From NCBI GenBank assembly GCA_026713105.1, contig JAPOPC010000044.1:1-64000 (forward strand): a stretch of 64,000 nt of DNA, written 5' to 3'. Made by a program: the position numbers and the translations under genes. This document shows, piece by piece, positions 18,901 through 26,924 of this stretch. The stretch comes from Acidimicrobiaceae bacterium (GTDB taxonomy: Bacteria > Actinomycetota > Acidimicrobiia > Acidimicrobiales > Poriferisodalaceae). Each line of letters opens with the position of its first letter. Within the stretch, counting starts at the first letter, position 1. The notes beneath the pieces were generated by a model. That model was given only the letters and a program-made list of their open reading frames with translations. It had not been told where the DNA came from and ran no database searches.

Positions 18901-19191
18901 GAGAGCCGCCGCAAGCTCGGCTACGACAACGACACCGATTACCGGCAGCCGAACGGGGGCCGAACCATGTTCCCGCACCTGATCGAAGAGGGCGTGCTCG
19001 TGTACACCGTCGACACGCTCGTGGCGTCGGGCGAGCTGCCGATGCGGGTGGCCGGCGACAGCGGCGACGGCATCGTCGACGACTTCCCGGTGCTCGTCGC
19101 CGGCGAGTCGGTGACGGTGCGGGGCTACACCATCACCGTCACCGCCAACGACGCCGACACCCACACCGTCACCATCACCCCCAGCACCTGA
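15901..19191 (+). CDS. CWB2 / PD40 beta-propeller / M6-like metalloprotease surface protein (copy D)
   Basis: 1096 residues. Signal peptide 1-27 (CLVVVAFVVGLAGVVVW, AAAGA). Three CWB2 repeats (about 32-358; GGPDRYATSLLIAEAF, VVVMGGTAALS, VRVFGGNAAVS in form). An acidic linker at 362-401 is almost entirely Asp/Glu. About six PD40/TolB-like propeller blades follow (410-700; AWSPDGTKIAYSRG, SWSPDGRRIAFARG). The last third resembles M6 (InhA-type) proteases: VAVLFMDFPDV, SYGHLDVEV, and the zinc motif HELVHNLGLLDLY (H868, E869, H872, D878). The likely role is a wall-anchored zinc protease. I start at ATG 15901 for the signal peptide; GTG 15853 in frame is possible. A close relative with a frameshift lies at 34358. 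Confidence 0.88.
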   Translation: MPRWCLVVVAFVVGLAGVVVWPAAAGAAVGDGSAVSVDRYGGPDRYATSLLIAEAFATEAGGSLRSVVLVSGERWTDAVVAAPVAGVLEAPVLMTPPGELRGDALAFLERVGVADAVVIGPDGGGGAHGPGRGVGTGVLDALADAGISGRRVAGADLYSTSVAAANEVTAGEMGALGRTAIVASGEVFADALVAGPFAARGTHPVLLSAPDELPASVASYLGDAGIGHVVVMGGTAALSAAVESAIADLGASVTRLAGATRYDTAVKAAELVTDRYSAAAGETCFSTGTIGMARARVPFDSFSAAPLLDRLCAPLVLADPRQIPADTAAFLDAAREANDTVDLRVFGGNAAVSQAAIDAYLSGEEGEDDDADDDDETDESEEGDDADETDDDAGESDTDGGAATVGTCGGSLDDDPRPLTDTDNAEDPAWSPDCSQIVFSRGGSLWLMDNDGSNQQRLTNHDGAYSDEPAWSPDGTKIAYSRGQRNDDDHWFSHIYTVNADGTERTKVSKGDVQDSLPAWSPDGSEIAFQRLSGDGRDENGHFIDGDRHIAVMNAAGGGKPAAITAGGRWEHAPAWSPDGNRIAYVAGSVVWLVDADGSNPRRLVAGAYWNGGVSWSPDGRRIAFARGDGDESTIVVSGVDDAAETVVADLPGLNTVPRWSPDGQLIVFTNYETAEEKNVYVAGARGAAAAAAACMPRGLLDTTAGFPLPEWFAPTTGTLRVAVLFMDFPDVPAGHSTRDEAERGLPFMEEYLESVSYGHLDVEVIPHHTWLRADRPSTELFGETVLGQSLADEAGRHAVELADADVDFSDVDAVMTIFPSTHFGGGNAGGVASADGNAVPHSRTNTKPFDEPVSFAHAREWGDVAAHELVHNLGLLDLYPYDESAHELPNATRNREWVGVEWGRMNLWAWYQSPTDDSRRRLLWRFPGGGTSTSTTTHLNPQEMLAWSRWQLGWLDETQIRCLGGADADAVVTLSPIAQPGGGVAMAAVQLNGREVIVIESRRKLGYDNDTDYRQPNGGRTMFPHLIEEGVLVYTVDTLVASGELPMRVAGDSGDGIVDDFPVLVAGESVTVRGYTITVTANDADTHTVTITPST

Positions 19192-19241
19192 CCCGGCCAG
19201 CATCACGGCTGTGTGCGTGCGTGCGGTGATGCCTCGGTATT

Positions 19242-19288
19242 TGTATGCGTACAGTGTCATTCTATTTCGTGTATGCGGACGGTGACAT
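19242..19288 (+). promoter_or_regulatory. Direct-repeat operator upstream of HipBA pair 1
   Basis: The 19-base sequence TGTATGCGTACAGTGTCAT (19242-19260) recurs at 19270-19288 with three substitutions, 28 bases apart. It ends 18 bases before the HipB start at 19307. Spaced repeats are what a self-repressing HipB dimer would bind. The sites share no sequence with the putative operator of the second HipBA pair. Confidence 0.5.
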
Positions 19289-19306
19289 CGGGGTAGCGTG
19301 TGCGCT

Positions 19307-19597
19307 ATGGAGCCGTTGGCAGCATTCGTGGTGCGGACGCCGGGATCTTTGGCGAATGTGGTCGCCAGCCGGCGCCAACTGCTCGGCATGACTCAGCAGG
19401 CGCTCGCAGATGCGGCGGGCGTATCGCGCAAGCTCGTGTGCGATGCCGAGGCGGGCAAGCTCACCATGCAGCTCGACGGTCTGATCAAAATCTGCAACGC
19501 GCTCGGCTGCGACCTCGTCGTGCGCGAGGCGCACAGCGACCGCCTGAGCTACAGCGACGTGGTGAGCTACGGCGACGCGGTGGCGCCGGGGCAATGA
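19307..19597 (+). CDS. hipB: HipB-like antitoxin/repressor, pair 1
   Basis: 96 residues. A Xre/Cro-type helix-turn-helix occupies about 14-68: LANVVASRRQLLGMTQQALA, AAGVSRKLVCDAEAGK, then LDGLIKICNALGCDLVV. HipB binds operators upstream of its own gene and neutralises the HipA kinase. The start is ATG 19307; GTG 19298 in frame would add three residues. The stop overlaps the HipA start (ATGA, 19594-19597), supporting coupled expression. It sits downstream of the metalloprotease gene with its own repeat operator. Confidence 0.85.
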   Translation: MEPLAAFVVRTPGSLANVVASRRQLLGMTQQALADAAGVSRKLVCDAEAGKLTMQLDGLIKICNALGCDLVVREAHSDRLSYSDVVSYGDAVAPGQ

Positions 19598-20922
19598 CAC
19601 CGGCCGCATTGAGGGTGCGGGTCGGCGGCGGGGATGCCGCAGTCATTTCCCAGGCGGGAACCGACACCGTCCTCGCCTACGACGCCGGCTACCTCGCACA
19701 CCCCGACGCGGTCCCGCTGTCGCTCTCGCTGCCTCTGCGGGCCCAGCCCCATGCCGGCGCGGTGGTCGAGAACTGGCTGGATGGTCTGCTGCCGGACCTG
19801 CCCGCCGACCGCGAGCAGTGGCGCGCCAGCGTGGGCGCCGCGTCGGTCGACCCGTTCGATCTGCTCGCCACGCCCGTGGGCGCCGAATGTGCCGGCGCTG
19901 TCCAATTCGAACCCCTTCGCTCAGCCCGCAGCGGCACGGGAGCCGAACGTCCATCTGAACGTCCATCTGAACGTCCATCTGAACGTTCTTCGGCGCTCGA
20001 GCCGATCACCGACGCCGACTTGGCGGCCGCGCTGCGTGACCTCAGCGAGGGTGCTCGCTTCGGCGGGTGGCGCATGGACCCACTCGCCAGCTTCAGCCTT
20101 GCGGGAACCATGCCGAAGCTGGCCCTGCGCCGAAGCGGCGGCCAGTGGCACCGAGCCGTCGGCGACGAGCCCACCAGCCACATCCTCAAGCCGTCGGTGG
20201 GCATCTACCCGGGCCAGGCAATCGGCGAGCATCTGGCGCTCGCCACCGCTCGGGCGCTCGGCATCGACGCGGCCCCCAGCGAGGTCGCCGTGATCGCCGG
20301 CGTCGAAACGCTCGTGGTGCAGCGCTACGACCGGGTGCGTACCGCAGCCAGGCCGGCGTCGCTCGCACGCATCCATCAAGAGGACATGTGCCAGGCGCTC
20401 GGCCGGCCCGCAGCGCTGCGATTCCAAAGAGACGGCGGGCCGTCGCCGGCCGACATCGCCGGCCTGCTGCGCACCCACAGCAGCGACGCCGCGGCCGACA
20501 TAGCTGCCCTGTTGGGGCGGCTCGTCTTCTGCTGGGTGATCGTCGCCAACGACGCCCACGGCAAGAACCATGCGCTGCTGCACCTGCCAGGCGGCGTGTG
20601 CCGGCTCGCCCCGCTGTACGACACGGCCTCGTGGCTGCCCTACACCGACGTGCCGGCCCCCGAGGTCCACCTCGCCATGTCACTCGGCGACGGCTATGAG
20701 GTGGGCGCCGGCGCACGTATCGACGACTGGCGCGATGCCGCGCAGACCCTGGGCGCCGATCCCGACTGGGCAGCCGCCGAGGTCGTCCGCATCGCCCGCG
20801 AGGCACCCGCTCGGCTCACCGCCGAGATCGACAACCTGCCCGCCCCGCTGCGAGCCTCCGGCGCCCCCACCCGCCTCCTCGACGCCATAGCCCAACGCAG
20901 CCAGACAATCCTCGCTGCTTGA
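19594..20922 (+). CDS. hipA: HipA-like serine/threonine kinase toxin, pair 1
   Basis: 442 residues, normal for HipA, which phosphorylates glutamyl-tRNA synthetase or other targets and induces dormancy. The N-terminal subdomain is LSLSLPLRAQPHAGAVVENW-like. The ATP-loop region reads FSLAGTMPKLAL, departing from the common AGAQ-x-K form. The catalytic loop is VANDAHGKNHAL (D320, N325) and the metal Asp is in LYDTASWLPY (D343). An unusual insert at about residue 118 holds ERPS repeated three times plus ERSS, encoded by a 12-base tandem repeat (19945-19986). It overlaps the antitoxin by four bases. Confidence 0.88.
   Translation: MTPAALRVRVGGGDAAVISQAGTDTVLAYDAGYLAHPDAVPLSLSLPLRAQPHAGAVVENWLDGLLPDLPADREQWRASVGAASVDPFDLLATPVGAECAGAVQFEPLRSARSGTGAERPSERPSERPSERSSALEPITDADLAAALRDLSEGARFGGWRMDPLASFSLAGTMPKLALRRSGGQWHRAVGDEPTSHILKPSVGIYPGQAIGEHLALATARALGIDAAPSEVAVIAGVETLVVQRYDRVRTAARPASLARIHQEDMCQALGRPAALRFQRDGGPSPADIAGLLRTHSSDAAADIAALLGRLVFCWVIVANDAHGKNHALLHLPGGVCRLAPLYDTASWLPYTDVPAPEVHLAMSLGDGYEVGAGARIDDWRDAAQTLGADPDWAAAEVVRIAREAPARLTAEIDNLPAPLRASGAPTRLLDAIAQRSQTILAA
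19945..19986 (+). repeat. 12-base tandem repeat inside hipA
   Basis: GAACGTCCATCT occurs three times in perfect tandem (19945-19956, 19957-19968, 19969-19980), followed by a degenerate fourth unit beginning GAACGT. The unit keeps frame and adds Glu-Arg-Pro-Ser each time, so copy-number change would lengthen or shorten a surface loop of the kinase without breaking it. Confidence 0.85.
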
Positions 20923-21038
20923 GCCGGCCAGCCCTCCTCAGGCGGCTTCGCGGGAGAGCGTGTCGCGGTTGGCGAGGCCAGCGGCACTACTGTCGCCGCT
21001 AGGTGGAAGACAACTGATCACGTGCTTGGAGACTCACT

Positions 21039-23672
21039 ATGAGCGCTCGCGTTCCGCCGGTGACCGACGGCCCGCGCCCCGACCATGCAGACGATGTTCC
21101 TGGTCGCCCGGTGCGCTGGCCACAGCGGCAGCGGCAGCGTCAGCGGCAGGGGCGCCCCCTCACCCGGGCGTTGCTGGCCGTGGTCATGGCTGCCGGCGTG
21201 GTGGTTTTGGCGGGAGCCCCGGCGCAGGGCGCTGCGGCGGTCATCTCCGTCGACCGGCTGTCGGGCGCCGACCGCTATGCGACCGCAGCCGACATTGCCG
21301 AGGCCTACGCCGACGAGATCGAAAGCCGGGGGCGGCCCGCGATCGACACCATCTTGATCACCTCGGGCGCCGACGAGCACTTCGGCTGTGCCCTGCCGGC
21401 CCCGGCGCTGTCGCGCCGGTACGAGGCGCCGCTACTGCTGACCGAGCGTTCCGAATTGCCCAACTCGGTCGAGCGCTTCGTTGAAGACTTCGACATCGAC
21501 CGGGCGTTCATTCTGGGCGGCACCGATGTGGTGTCCAACGACGTCAAGACCGAGCTGGAGGATCTCAACAACGTCGACGTGACGCGTGTGGCGGGCGACG
21601 ACTGCTACGGCACGGCGGTGGAAGTGGCCGAGCTGGTGGGCTCGTCGCCTGGCGTGCCGGGCACGTACCGGCGCGAGGGCCGCACGGCGCTTGTGGCGAC
21701 CGGCGAGGTGTTCGCTGACGCTCTGGCGGCGGGGCCGCTGGCGTACACCGGCGAGCACCCCATCTTGTTGACGCCCCGGGCCTCGCTCGACCAGCGCGTG
21801 TCGCAATTCCTGCGCAGCAGCCGCACCGAGCATGTGATCATGCTGGGCGGCACCGCTGCGGTGTCGTCCAGCGTGGAGCGGGCCATCGAGCAGCTCGGCA
21901 TCTCGGTGGAGCGCCTGTTCGGCACCGACCGTCATGCCACTGCGGTGAGCGTCGGTGAGGTGTTGCTCGGCGAGAACTCGCCCGATTCCTGCTTCGGGGG
22001 CGACCAGGTGGGATTGGCGTACGGGCGCAAGGCTGCCGATGCCATCACGAGCGGCCCGCTGCTGGGCGAGCTGTGCGCCCCGCTGGTGCTGACCGAGCTG
22101 CGCGACCTGCCCCGGGCCACCAGCGACTTCCTCGAAGCCGACGAGTACGTGACCGGTGACGCCGACGGCGATCTGCGCATCACCATCTTCGGCGGCACCG
22201 CTGCGGTGTCGCGCAGCGCCGAGAACGACGCCGTCAACGCGGCGCGGCTGCGTGAGATTCGAGCCACGGTGGTGGCGGTCGAGGGGGCCTGCCACTTCAC
22301 GGTGACGTTCAGCGAGCCGGTGCGGACGATTGACGCCCGCCGGCCAACGAATTACACGCTCGAAGGCAATGCGCTCACTGCCGGCGCGGCCCGGGTGGAC
22401 GTGGGCACCGGGTCTGCTACCAGCGAGGCGGTGGTGATTCTTGGCGGTGCGGCCAGTCCCTCTACCGCGGCGGTGCCGACCGGATGCCTGGTGCCACTCG
22501 AGGCCCGCGACCGGGTCGGCGTGGAGGGGCAGTCGATCCGGGGGGCCACCGACCGGCGCACGGTGCGGGCCACCGATTCGGCGGTGCGCTCAGACAACAC
22601 CCGTCCCAACCTGACCGTGACCGCACCCGATGGCGGCCTCGAAGTGGCGGTGGAGATCAGCGAGCCCGTGCGCCAGGCCAGCTTCGATGTCACGTTCACC
22701 CGTGACCGTGTCGATGACACGATCAGCGTGTTTGTGCTGGAAGGCGAGACGCAGTTCACGATCTTCGTGCCCTATGAGGAGCTGCAGCAGGGCGACCGCA
22801 TCGTGATTCCCTCCGGCGCCGTCGAAGACTTCGCAGGCAACAGCAGCCTGCGCGAGCTCGTGACCGTGCGGCGTGACACCGTGCTGCCACGAGCCCGGCG
22901 TGTCACCGTGACCGACCCGGTGGCGCGGGCTTCGTCGTACGTGGAGCTCAGCGGGTTCTACAACCGGGCGCGGGTGAGCCGGGCGCTGCGTATCGAGGCG
23001 CTCGACGACGGCGCTGCATTTGGCGCGGCGGGCAATGATTGGGAGATCAGCATCGAATTCGATGAGAACTTGGGCGCTGGCGACCCGGCGAGAGTCACGG
23101 TGACGCCGGCGCTGCAGCGCATCGACGTGGCGACCTCGGGCGAGACCGATGTGCCCTCCTTGGTTGACGATCTGAACGGCGACCCGATCTTCAACGACCT
23201 GTTCGAAGCCGACCTGACCGACCACGAGTTCGCCGACGATGCTCTTATCTCCGAGACGCTGCGCTACGTCGCGTTTGTGGGCGGCCTCAGCACGGTCGAC
23301 CTGCGGTTGGAGTGGTCTGAGCCGGTGCGTGACTGCGATGCGCTCGACCGCCCGGTCCGGCTGGATCGCATCGAGATCGACACCAACGCCAACGGCGTGG
23401 CCGATTTTGCTCTGGACGGGTTCGGTGCGGCCGCCAGCGAGGTGGAATTCGTGGCGGCGCCCGACGGGAACGAGTACATCGTTGCGGGCCGGGCTGCGTG
23501 CGACGAGACGCCGGGTGTGGCTTCAGGAACGCTGGTGGCACGGATTTCCTCGGAGAACGTGGCTGAGCTGCCGTCGCTGGGGTCGAGGGCGTTCATTCGG
23601 GCCGGCGCGGCGTATGACCTGCGGGGGAACCCGGCGCCGAACCAGACGCTGAACGCACTGCGCAGGTCGTAG
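21039..23672 (+). CDS. Secreted CWB2 surface protein with Ig-like C-terminus (copy E)
   Basis: 877 residues. A long basic n-region (1-42, with PQRQRQRQRQGR) precedes the hydrophobic core ALLAVVMAAGVVVLAG and the AQGAAA cleavage site. Three CWB2 repeats occupy about 72-410 (SGADRYATAADIAEAY, VIMLGGTAAVSSSV, ITIFGGTAAVS). Next comes a cysteine-containing beta domain with CHFTVTFSEPV and VPTGC, whose two Cys may pair. Later domains show DFAGN and YDLRGNP, typical of bacterial Ig-like/SwmB modules. A calcium-loop-like DTNANGVADFALD occurs near the end. It is closest in plan to the genes at 23691, 37932 and 46324. ATG 21039 follows a 116-base gap after hipA. Confidence 0.88.
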   Translation: MSARVPPVTDGPRPDHADDVPGRPVRWPQRQRQRQRQGRPLTRALLAVVMAAGVVVLAGAPAQGAAAVISVDRLSGADRYATAADIAEAYADEIESRGRPAIDTILITSGADEHFGCALPAPALSRRYEAPLLLTERSELPNSVERFVEDFDIDRAFILGGTDVVSNDVKTELEDLNNVDVTRVAGDDCYGTAVEVAELVGSSPGVPGTYRREGRTALVATGEVFADALAAGPLAYTGEHPILLTPRASLDQRVSQFLRSSRTEHVIMLGGTAAVSSSVERAIEQLGISVERLFGTDRHATAVSVGEVLLGENSPDSCFGGDQVGLAYGRKAADAITSGPLLGELCAPLVLTELRDLPRATSDFLEADEYVTGDADGDLRITIFGGTAAVSRSAENDAVNAARLREIRATVVAVEGACHFTVTFSEPVRTIDARRPTNYTLEGNALTAGAARVDVGTGSATSEAVVILGGAASPSTAAVPTGCLVPLEARDRVGVEGQSIRGATDRRTVRATDSAVRSDNTRPNLTVTAPDGGLEVAVEISEPVRQASFDVTFTRDRVDDTISVFVLEGETQFTIFVPYEELQQGDRIVIPSGAVEDFAGNSSLRELVTVRRDTVLPRARRVTVTDPVARASSYVELSGFYNRARVSRALRIEALDDGAAFGAAGNDWEISIEFDENLGAGDPARVTVTPALQRIDVATSGETDVPSLVDDLNGDPIFNDLFEADLTDHEFADDALISETLRYVAFVGGLSTVDLRLEWSEPVRDCDALDRPVRLDRIEIDTNANGVADFALDGFGAAASEVEFVAAPDGNEYIVAGRAACDETPGVASGTLVARISSENVAELPSLGSRAFIRAGAAYDLRGNPAPNQTLNALRRS

Positions 23673-23690
23673 CGGCTGGGCGGGCTGGTG

Positions 23691-25469
23691 ATGCGCCTGC
23701 CTACGCTCGTTCGGTCGACCAGCGCGCTGCTGGCTGCGCTGGTTGCGTTCGCTGGTGTTGTCGCGGCGGTGTCGTTCGGCGGTGGTGCGGCCGAGGCGGC
23801 CGCTTCGCAGGTCAAGACCGAGCGGCTGCAGGGCGCTACCCGGTACGAGACGGCGGTGGCCATCGCCGAGGAATACGTCGATGAGGTGGAAGCGGGCCTG
23901 TTCGGCAGCGAGGTCGACACGGTCATCTTGACCTCGGGTGCCGATGAGCACTTCGGCTATGTGCTGCCGGCGCCGGCCTTGTCGCGGCGCCACCAGGCGC
24001 CGGTGCTGCTGACCGAGCCCGACGACCTGCCTGCCAGCGTGCGGCGGTTCATCGAGAAGCAAGGCATCCACCACGTCATCGTCCTAGGCGGTACCGAGGT
24101 GGTGTCGGCCGGTGTTGAGGCCGAGGTCGATGCCCTGATCGGCGTGGGTGTGGAGCGGATTGCCGGCGCTGACGTCTATGCGACGGCGGTGGCAGTGGCT
24201 GAGCAGGCTGGGTCGGCGGCGCGGGTTCCTGGTCCGTTCCGCCGTGCGGTGCTGCTGGCGACGGGCGAGGAGTTTGCCGATGCGCTGGCCGCGGGGCCGC
24301 TGGCCTACGTGGGGCAGTATCCGATCCTGCTGACGCGCTCGGCTGAGCTGCCGGGCGAGCTGATCGACTTCCTGCGTGCCAGCAATGTCGATCGTGTCGT
24401 GATTCTGGGCGGGCTTGCTGCGGTGAGCATCGACGTGGAGTTCGAGCTCGAGAATCTGGGCATGTCGATCACGCGGTGGTCGGGCAAGACCCGGTACGAC
24501 ACAGCGATCGACATTGCGGTGGCGCTGCTGGGCGACAACTCGCCCGAGAGCTGCTTTGCGGGCGATGCGGTGGGCTTGGCGTATGCGTGGAGGTCGCCCG
24601 ATGCGATCGTGAGCGGCCCGTACCTAGGCGAGCTGTGTGCGCCGTTGCTGCTGGTTGATCAGCGGGTGCTGCCTGGGGTGGTGCGCGACGTGCTGGAGGA
24701 AACCGGCCTGTTCGACGGCAATCGGGCTGGCGATCTGCTGATGTCTGCGTTCGGCGGCCGGGCCGCCATTTCCGAGCAGGTGCTGGCGGCGGCGGCGAAC
24801 GTGGCCGAGCTGGCGCCGCTGCTGGCTCGGGTGTTTGCGACCGACGGGGCGTGCCACTTCCGGGTGACGTTTGACGAGCCGGTGCTGACCTTGGATGCCG
24901 ACGATCCGCGCAACTACCTGATCGACGGGTTGTTGCTGGATCTGGCTGGTGCCAGCGTGGAGGCCGGTTTCTTCGAGTCGACCACTGAGGCGGTCATCAC
25001 CTTCGAAGGTGCGTCGACTGCGAGCGGCAGCGCGGTGCCCACGGGTTGCCTGGCGCCGCTGCGGGGGCGGGACACGGTGGGGGTTGCTGCGAAGCGGATC
25101 CGGTCGGCTTCGGACGGTCGCACGGTGCGGCGGGTGGAGTTTCGGGTGCGGGCTGACAGCGTGCGGCCGCGGTTGACGATCTCGGCGCCGCGGCGGGCGA
25201 CGGTGGTGGTGATCACGACGAACGAGCCGATTCTGGGGGCTGAGGGCGGGTCGACGATGGAGGTGGAGTTCCGGCGTTCGGGGCTGAGTCCGGAGGTGGT
25301 GGTTGCCGATGTGATTCCTGGCGGGACGGTGGTGCGGGTGTCGGTGCCGGGTTCGTTCGACACCGGGACCAGTGTTGGGCTGTTGGTGGGTGATCAGGTG
25401 GTCGTGCGGGCAGATCAGGTCACCGATCTGGCCGGAAACGGGAACTTCCACAGCACTCGTACGTCGTAG
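23691..25469 (+). CDS. Secreted CWB2 surface protein (copy F), C-terminally short
   Basis: 592 residues. Signal peptide 1-37 (LLAALVAFAGVVAAVSF, AEAAA). Three CWB2 repeats at about 43-375 (GATRYETAVAIAEEY, VIVLGGTEVVSAGV, VVILGGLAAVS), then a Cys-containing beta domain (CHFRVTFDEPV, VPTGC). It ends at VTDLAGNGNFHSTRTS, the point where copies E, I and L continue for another 200-280 residues. The end falls exactly in a duplicated DNA stretch, suggesting loss of the 3' part. It begins 18 bases after copy E; GTG 23688 is an alternative start. Probably co-transcribed with E. Confidence 0.85.
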   Translation: MRLPTLVRSTSALLAALVAFAGVVAAVSFGGGAAEAAASQVKTERLQGATRYETAVAIAEEYVDEVEAGLFGSEVDTVILTSGADEHFGYVLPAPALSRRHQAPVLLTEPDDLPASVRRFIEKQGIHHVIVLGGTEVVSAGVEAEVDALIGVGVERIAGADVYATAVAVAEQAGSAARVPGPFRRAVLLATGEEFADALAAGPLAYVGQYPILLTRSAELPGELIDFLRASNVDRVVILGGLAAVSIDVEFELENLGMSITRWSGKTRYDTAIDIAVALLGDNSPESCFAGDAVGLAYAWRSPDAIVSGPYLGELCAPLLLVDQRVLPGVVRDVLEETGLFDGNRAGDLLMSAFGGRAAISEQVLAAAANVAELAPLLARVFATDGACHFRVTFDEPVLTLDADDPRNYLIDGLLLDLAGASVEAGFFESTTEAVITFEGASTASGSAVPTGCLAPLRGRDTVGVAAKRIRSASDGRTVRRVEFRVRADSVRPRLTISAPRRATVVVITTNEPILGAEGGSTMEVEFRRSGLSPEVVVADVIPGGTVVRVSVPGSFDTGTSVGLLVGDQVVVRADQVTDLAGNGNFHSTRTS

Positions 25470-25590
25470 CTGGCTGGGGAGGTCGCACAGCGCTCGTACG
25501 TCGTCGCTGGTGGGGAGGTGTTGCTGCTGGCGGGGTTGTGCCGCTGTAGCTGGCGGGGGAGGGTGTTGCTGCTGGCGGGGGTGTCGTTCT
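25449..25590 (+). repeat. Tandem duplications around the end of copy F
   Basis: CACAGCACTCGTACGTCGTA-GCTGG-TGGGGAGGT (25449-25483) carries the last codons and stop of copy F and is repeated, with small changes, at 25486-25519, where the stop is altered. GTGTTGCTGCTGGCGGGG then occurs twice, near 25518 and 25565, along with further GCTGG-rich copies. The 154-base gap before the next gene consists almost wholly of such repeats. Confidence 0.6.
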
Positions 25591-25623
25591 ACTCTCGTTG
25601 TAGGTGGGGGTTGATGTGCGGTC

Positions 25624-26757
25624 ATGAGGTGGACCGCCTCGTTGGTTCGCCGGGTGCGCAGCGCCGTGGGCAGTTGGCGGGTTCCGGCGGTGGGGTGGCC
25701 TGCGTCGTTGATTCGCTGTCTGCGCAGCACTTCGGGCCGGCGGCGGCGTGCGGTGGGGTGGGCGGTTTCTGTCTTCGTGCTGGTGGCGAGCGTGACCGCC
25801 GGGGCTGCGTCGGCGGCAGCGTCGCTGCCTGGCGGGGTGGGTGAGCCGCAGCTTGGCGCCTTGCCGCTCGGGGCCCCTGATCCCGACGCCGAGCAGTCGG
25901 TCATTCGCAGTTCGCTGATGCCGGGCGAGTCGCTGTCGAGCGGCCAGTCGCTGCATTCGCCCAGCGGTCGCTACCGGTTGACGCTGGAGGCCGGCGGCAA
26001 CCTTGTCCTCTATGACATGGCCAGTCGGGCTGGTTGGGCTGGTTCGGCTGGGGTTGGAGCTGGCGTTGGGGCCAAGCTTCCCGCCTTGGCGGAATCGGGT
26101 TGGTCATTCGATGCCGGTTTGGCAGGCGGGGACGTGCCGGTGGCGTTGTGGGACGCCCGCACGTCCGGAGCGTCGGCGTGGGCGCTGGTCATGAGGCATG
26201 ACGGCGATCTCGTGCTCCTGGCGGGCGCAGCGGAGACCGTGTGGAGTTCGCGCACTGTCGACCGACCGGGGGCCTATCTGAGCGTTCTGGATGACGGCAC
26301 GGTCACCGTCGGCCATCCCGACGGCCGTGTGTTGTGGACGGTCGGCACCTCGACCCCCGATGTGGGGCTCGTGGGGGTTCGCCACGTCGTGTACAGCCGT
26401 GGGGGGCAGCGGGTGTGGCTGATCGACGCGGACGGGGCGCTGTTCGACACCTATCCGGTGAGCGGGCGAGCCACCAGCCCCGCCGTGGGTTCGTACAAGG
26501 TGTTCTCGAAGTCGCAGTACACGTCGTCGCCCAAGACGCCGGTGACGATGCGCGACATGGTGCGATTCGTGAAGCCCACGACCGGGCTCGCCATCGGGTT
26601 CCACTCGATCCCTCGTACCTATTCCGGTGCGCCGATTCAGACCGTCGACGAACTGGGGCAGGCCCAGTCGGCGGGTTGCGTCCGCCAGGACGATGCGAAG
26701 GCCCGGCACCTGTTCGACTGGGCACCGATCGGAACGCCGGTGGTGGTGATCGGGTGA
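25624..26757 (+). CDS. Bulb-type lectin / L,D-transpeptidase (YkuD) envelope enzyme
   Basis: 377 residues. A long Arg-rich n-region (1-44, ending GRRRRAVG) leads into the hydrophobic segment WAVSVFVLVASVTAGAA, a signal peptide or anchor. A bulb-type (B-) lectin domain follows at about 90-245, with SGRYRLTLEAGGNLVLYD and MRHDGDLVLL strand motifs, a sugar-binding fold. The C-terminal YkuD domain (about 255-377) has H327 in IGFHSIP and catalytic C352 in SAGCVRQDDA, then APIGTPVVV. Such enzymes make 3-3 cross-links in peptidoglycan or attach proteins to it. Its place inside the CWB2 cluster suggests modification of the wall to which these proteins bind. Confidence 0.8.
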   Translation: MRWTASLVRRVRSAVGSWRVPAVGWPASLIRCLRSTSGRRRRAVGWAVSVFVLVASVTAGAASAAASLPGGVGEPQLGALPLGAPDPDAEQSVIRSSLMPGESLSSGQSLHSPSGRYRLTLEAGGNLVLYDMASRAGWAGSAGVGAGVGAKLPALAESGWSFDAGLAGGDVPVALWDARTSGASAWALVMRHDGDLVLLAGAAETVWSSRTVDRPGAYLSVLDDGTVTVGHPDGRVLWTVGTSTPDVGLVGVRHVVYSRGGQRVWLIDADGALFDTYPVSGRATSPAVGSYKVFSKSQYTSSPKTPVTMRDMVRFVKPTTGLAIGFHSIPRTYSGAPIQTVDELGQAQSAGCVRQDDAKARHLFDWAPIGTPVVVIG

Positions 26758-26765
26758 TGCGTGGC

Positions 26766-26832
26766 GGGTGGTGCGTGGCGGTGCTGAGTTCGGGTGGTGG
26801 GTGGTGCGTGGCGGTGCTGAGTTCGGGTGGTG
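26766..26832 (+). repeat. 33-base tandem repeat, two copies
   Basis: GGGTGGTGCGTGGCGGTGCT... (26766-26798) is repeated at 26799-26832. It begins nine bases after the L,D-transpeptidase stop and forms most of the gap before the next gene. No coding function or stable hairpin is apparent. Confidence 0.7.
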
Positions 26833-26871
26833 AGTGCCGGTGGCGGTTTGGCGGTTTGGTGATGGGGGGTC

Positions 26872-26901
26872 TTGAAGGGTCTTCTGACCTATTGGTGTAA
26901 C
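26872..26901 (+). promoter_or_regulatory. Possible promoter of the second HNH nuclease gene
   Basis: TTGAAG (26872-26877), an 18-base spacer and TGTAAC (26896-26901) precede the gene start at 26925. The stretch is AT-richer than the flanking repeats. The -10 box is a weak match, so this is tentative. Confidence 0.3.
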
Positions 26902-26924
26902 ACCGGTTGTTTAGCGTGCGTGGC

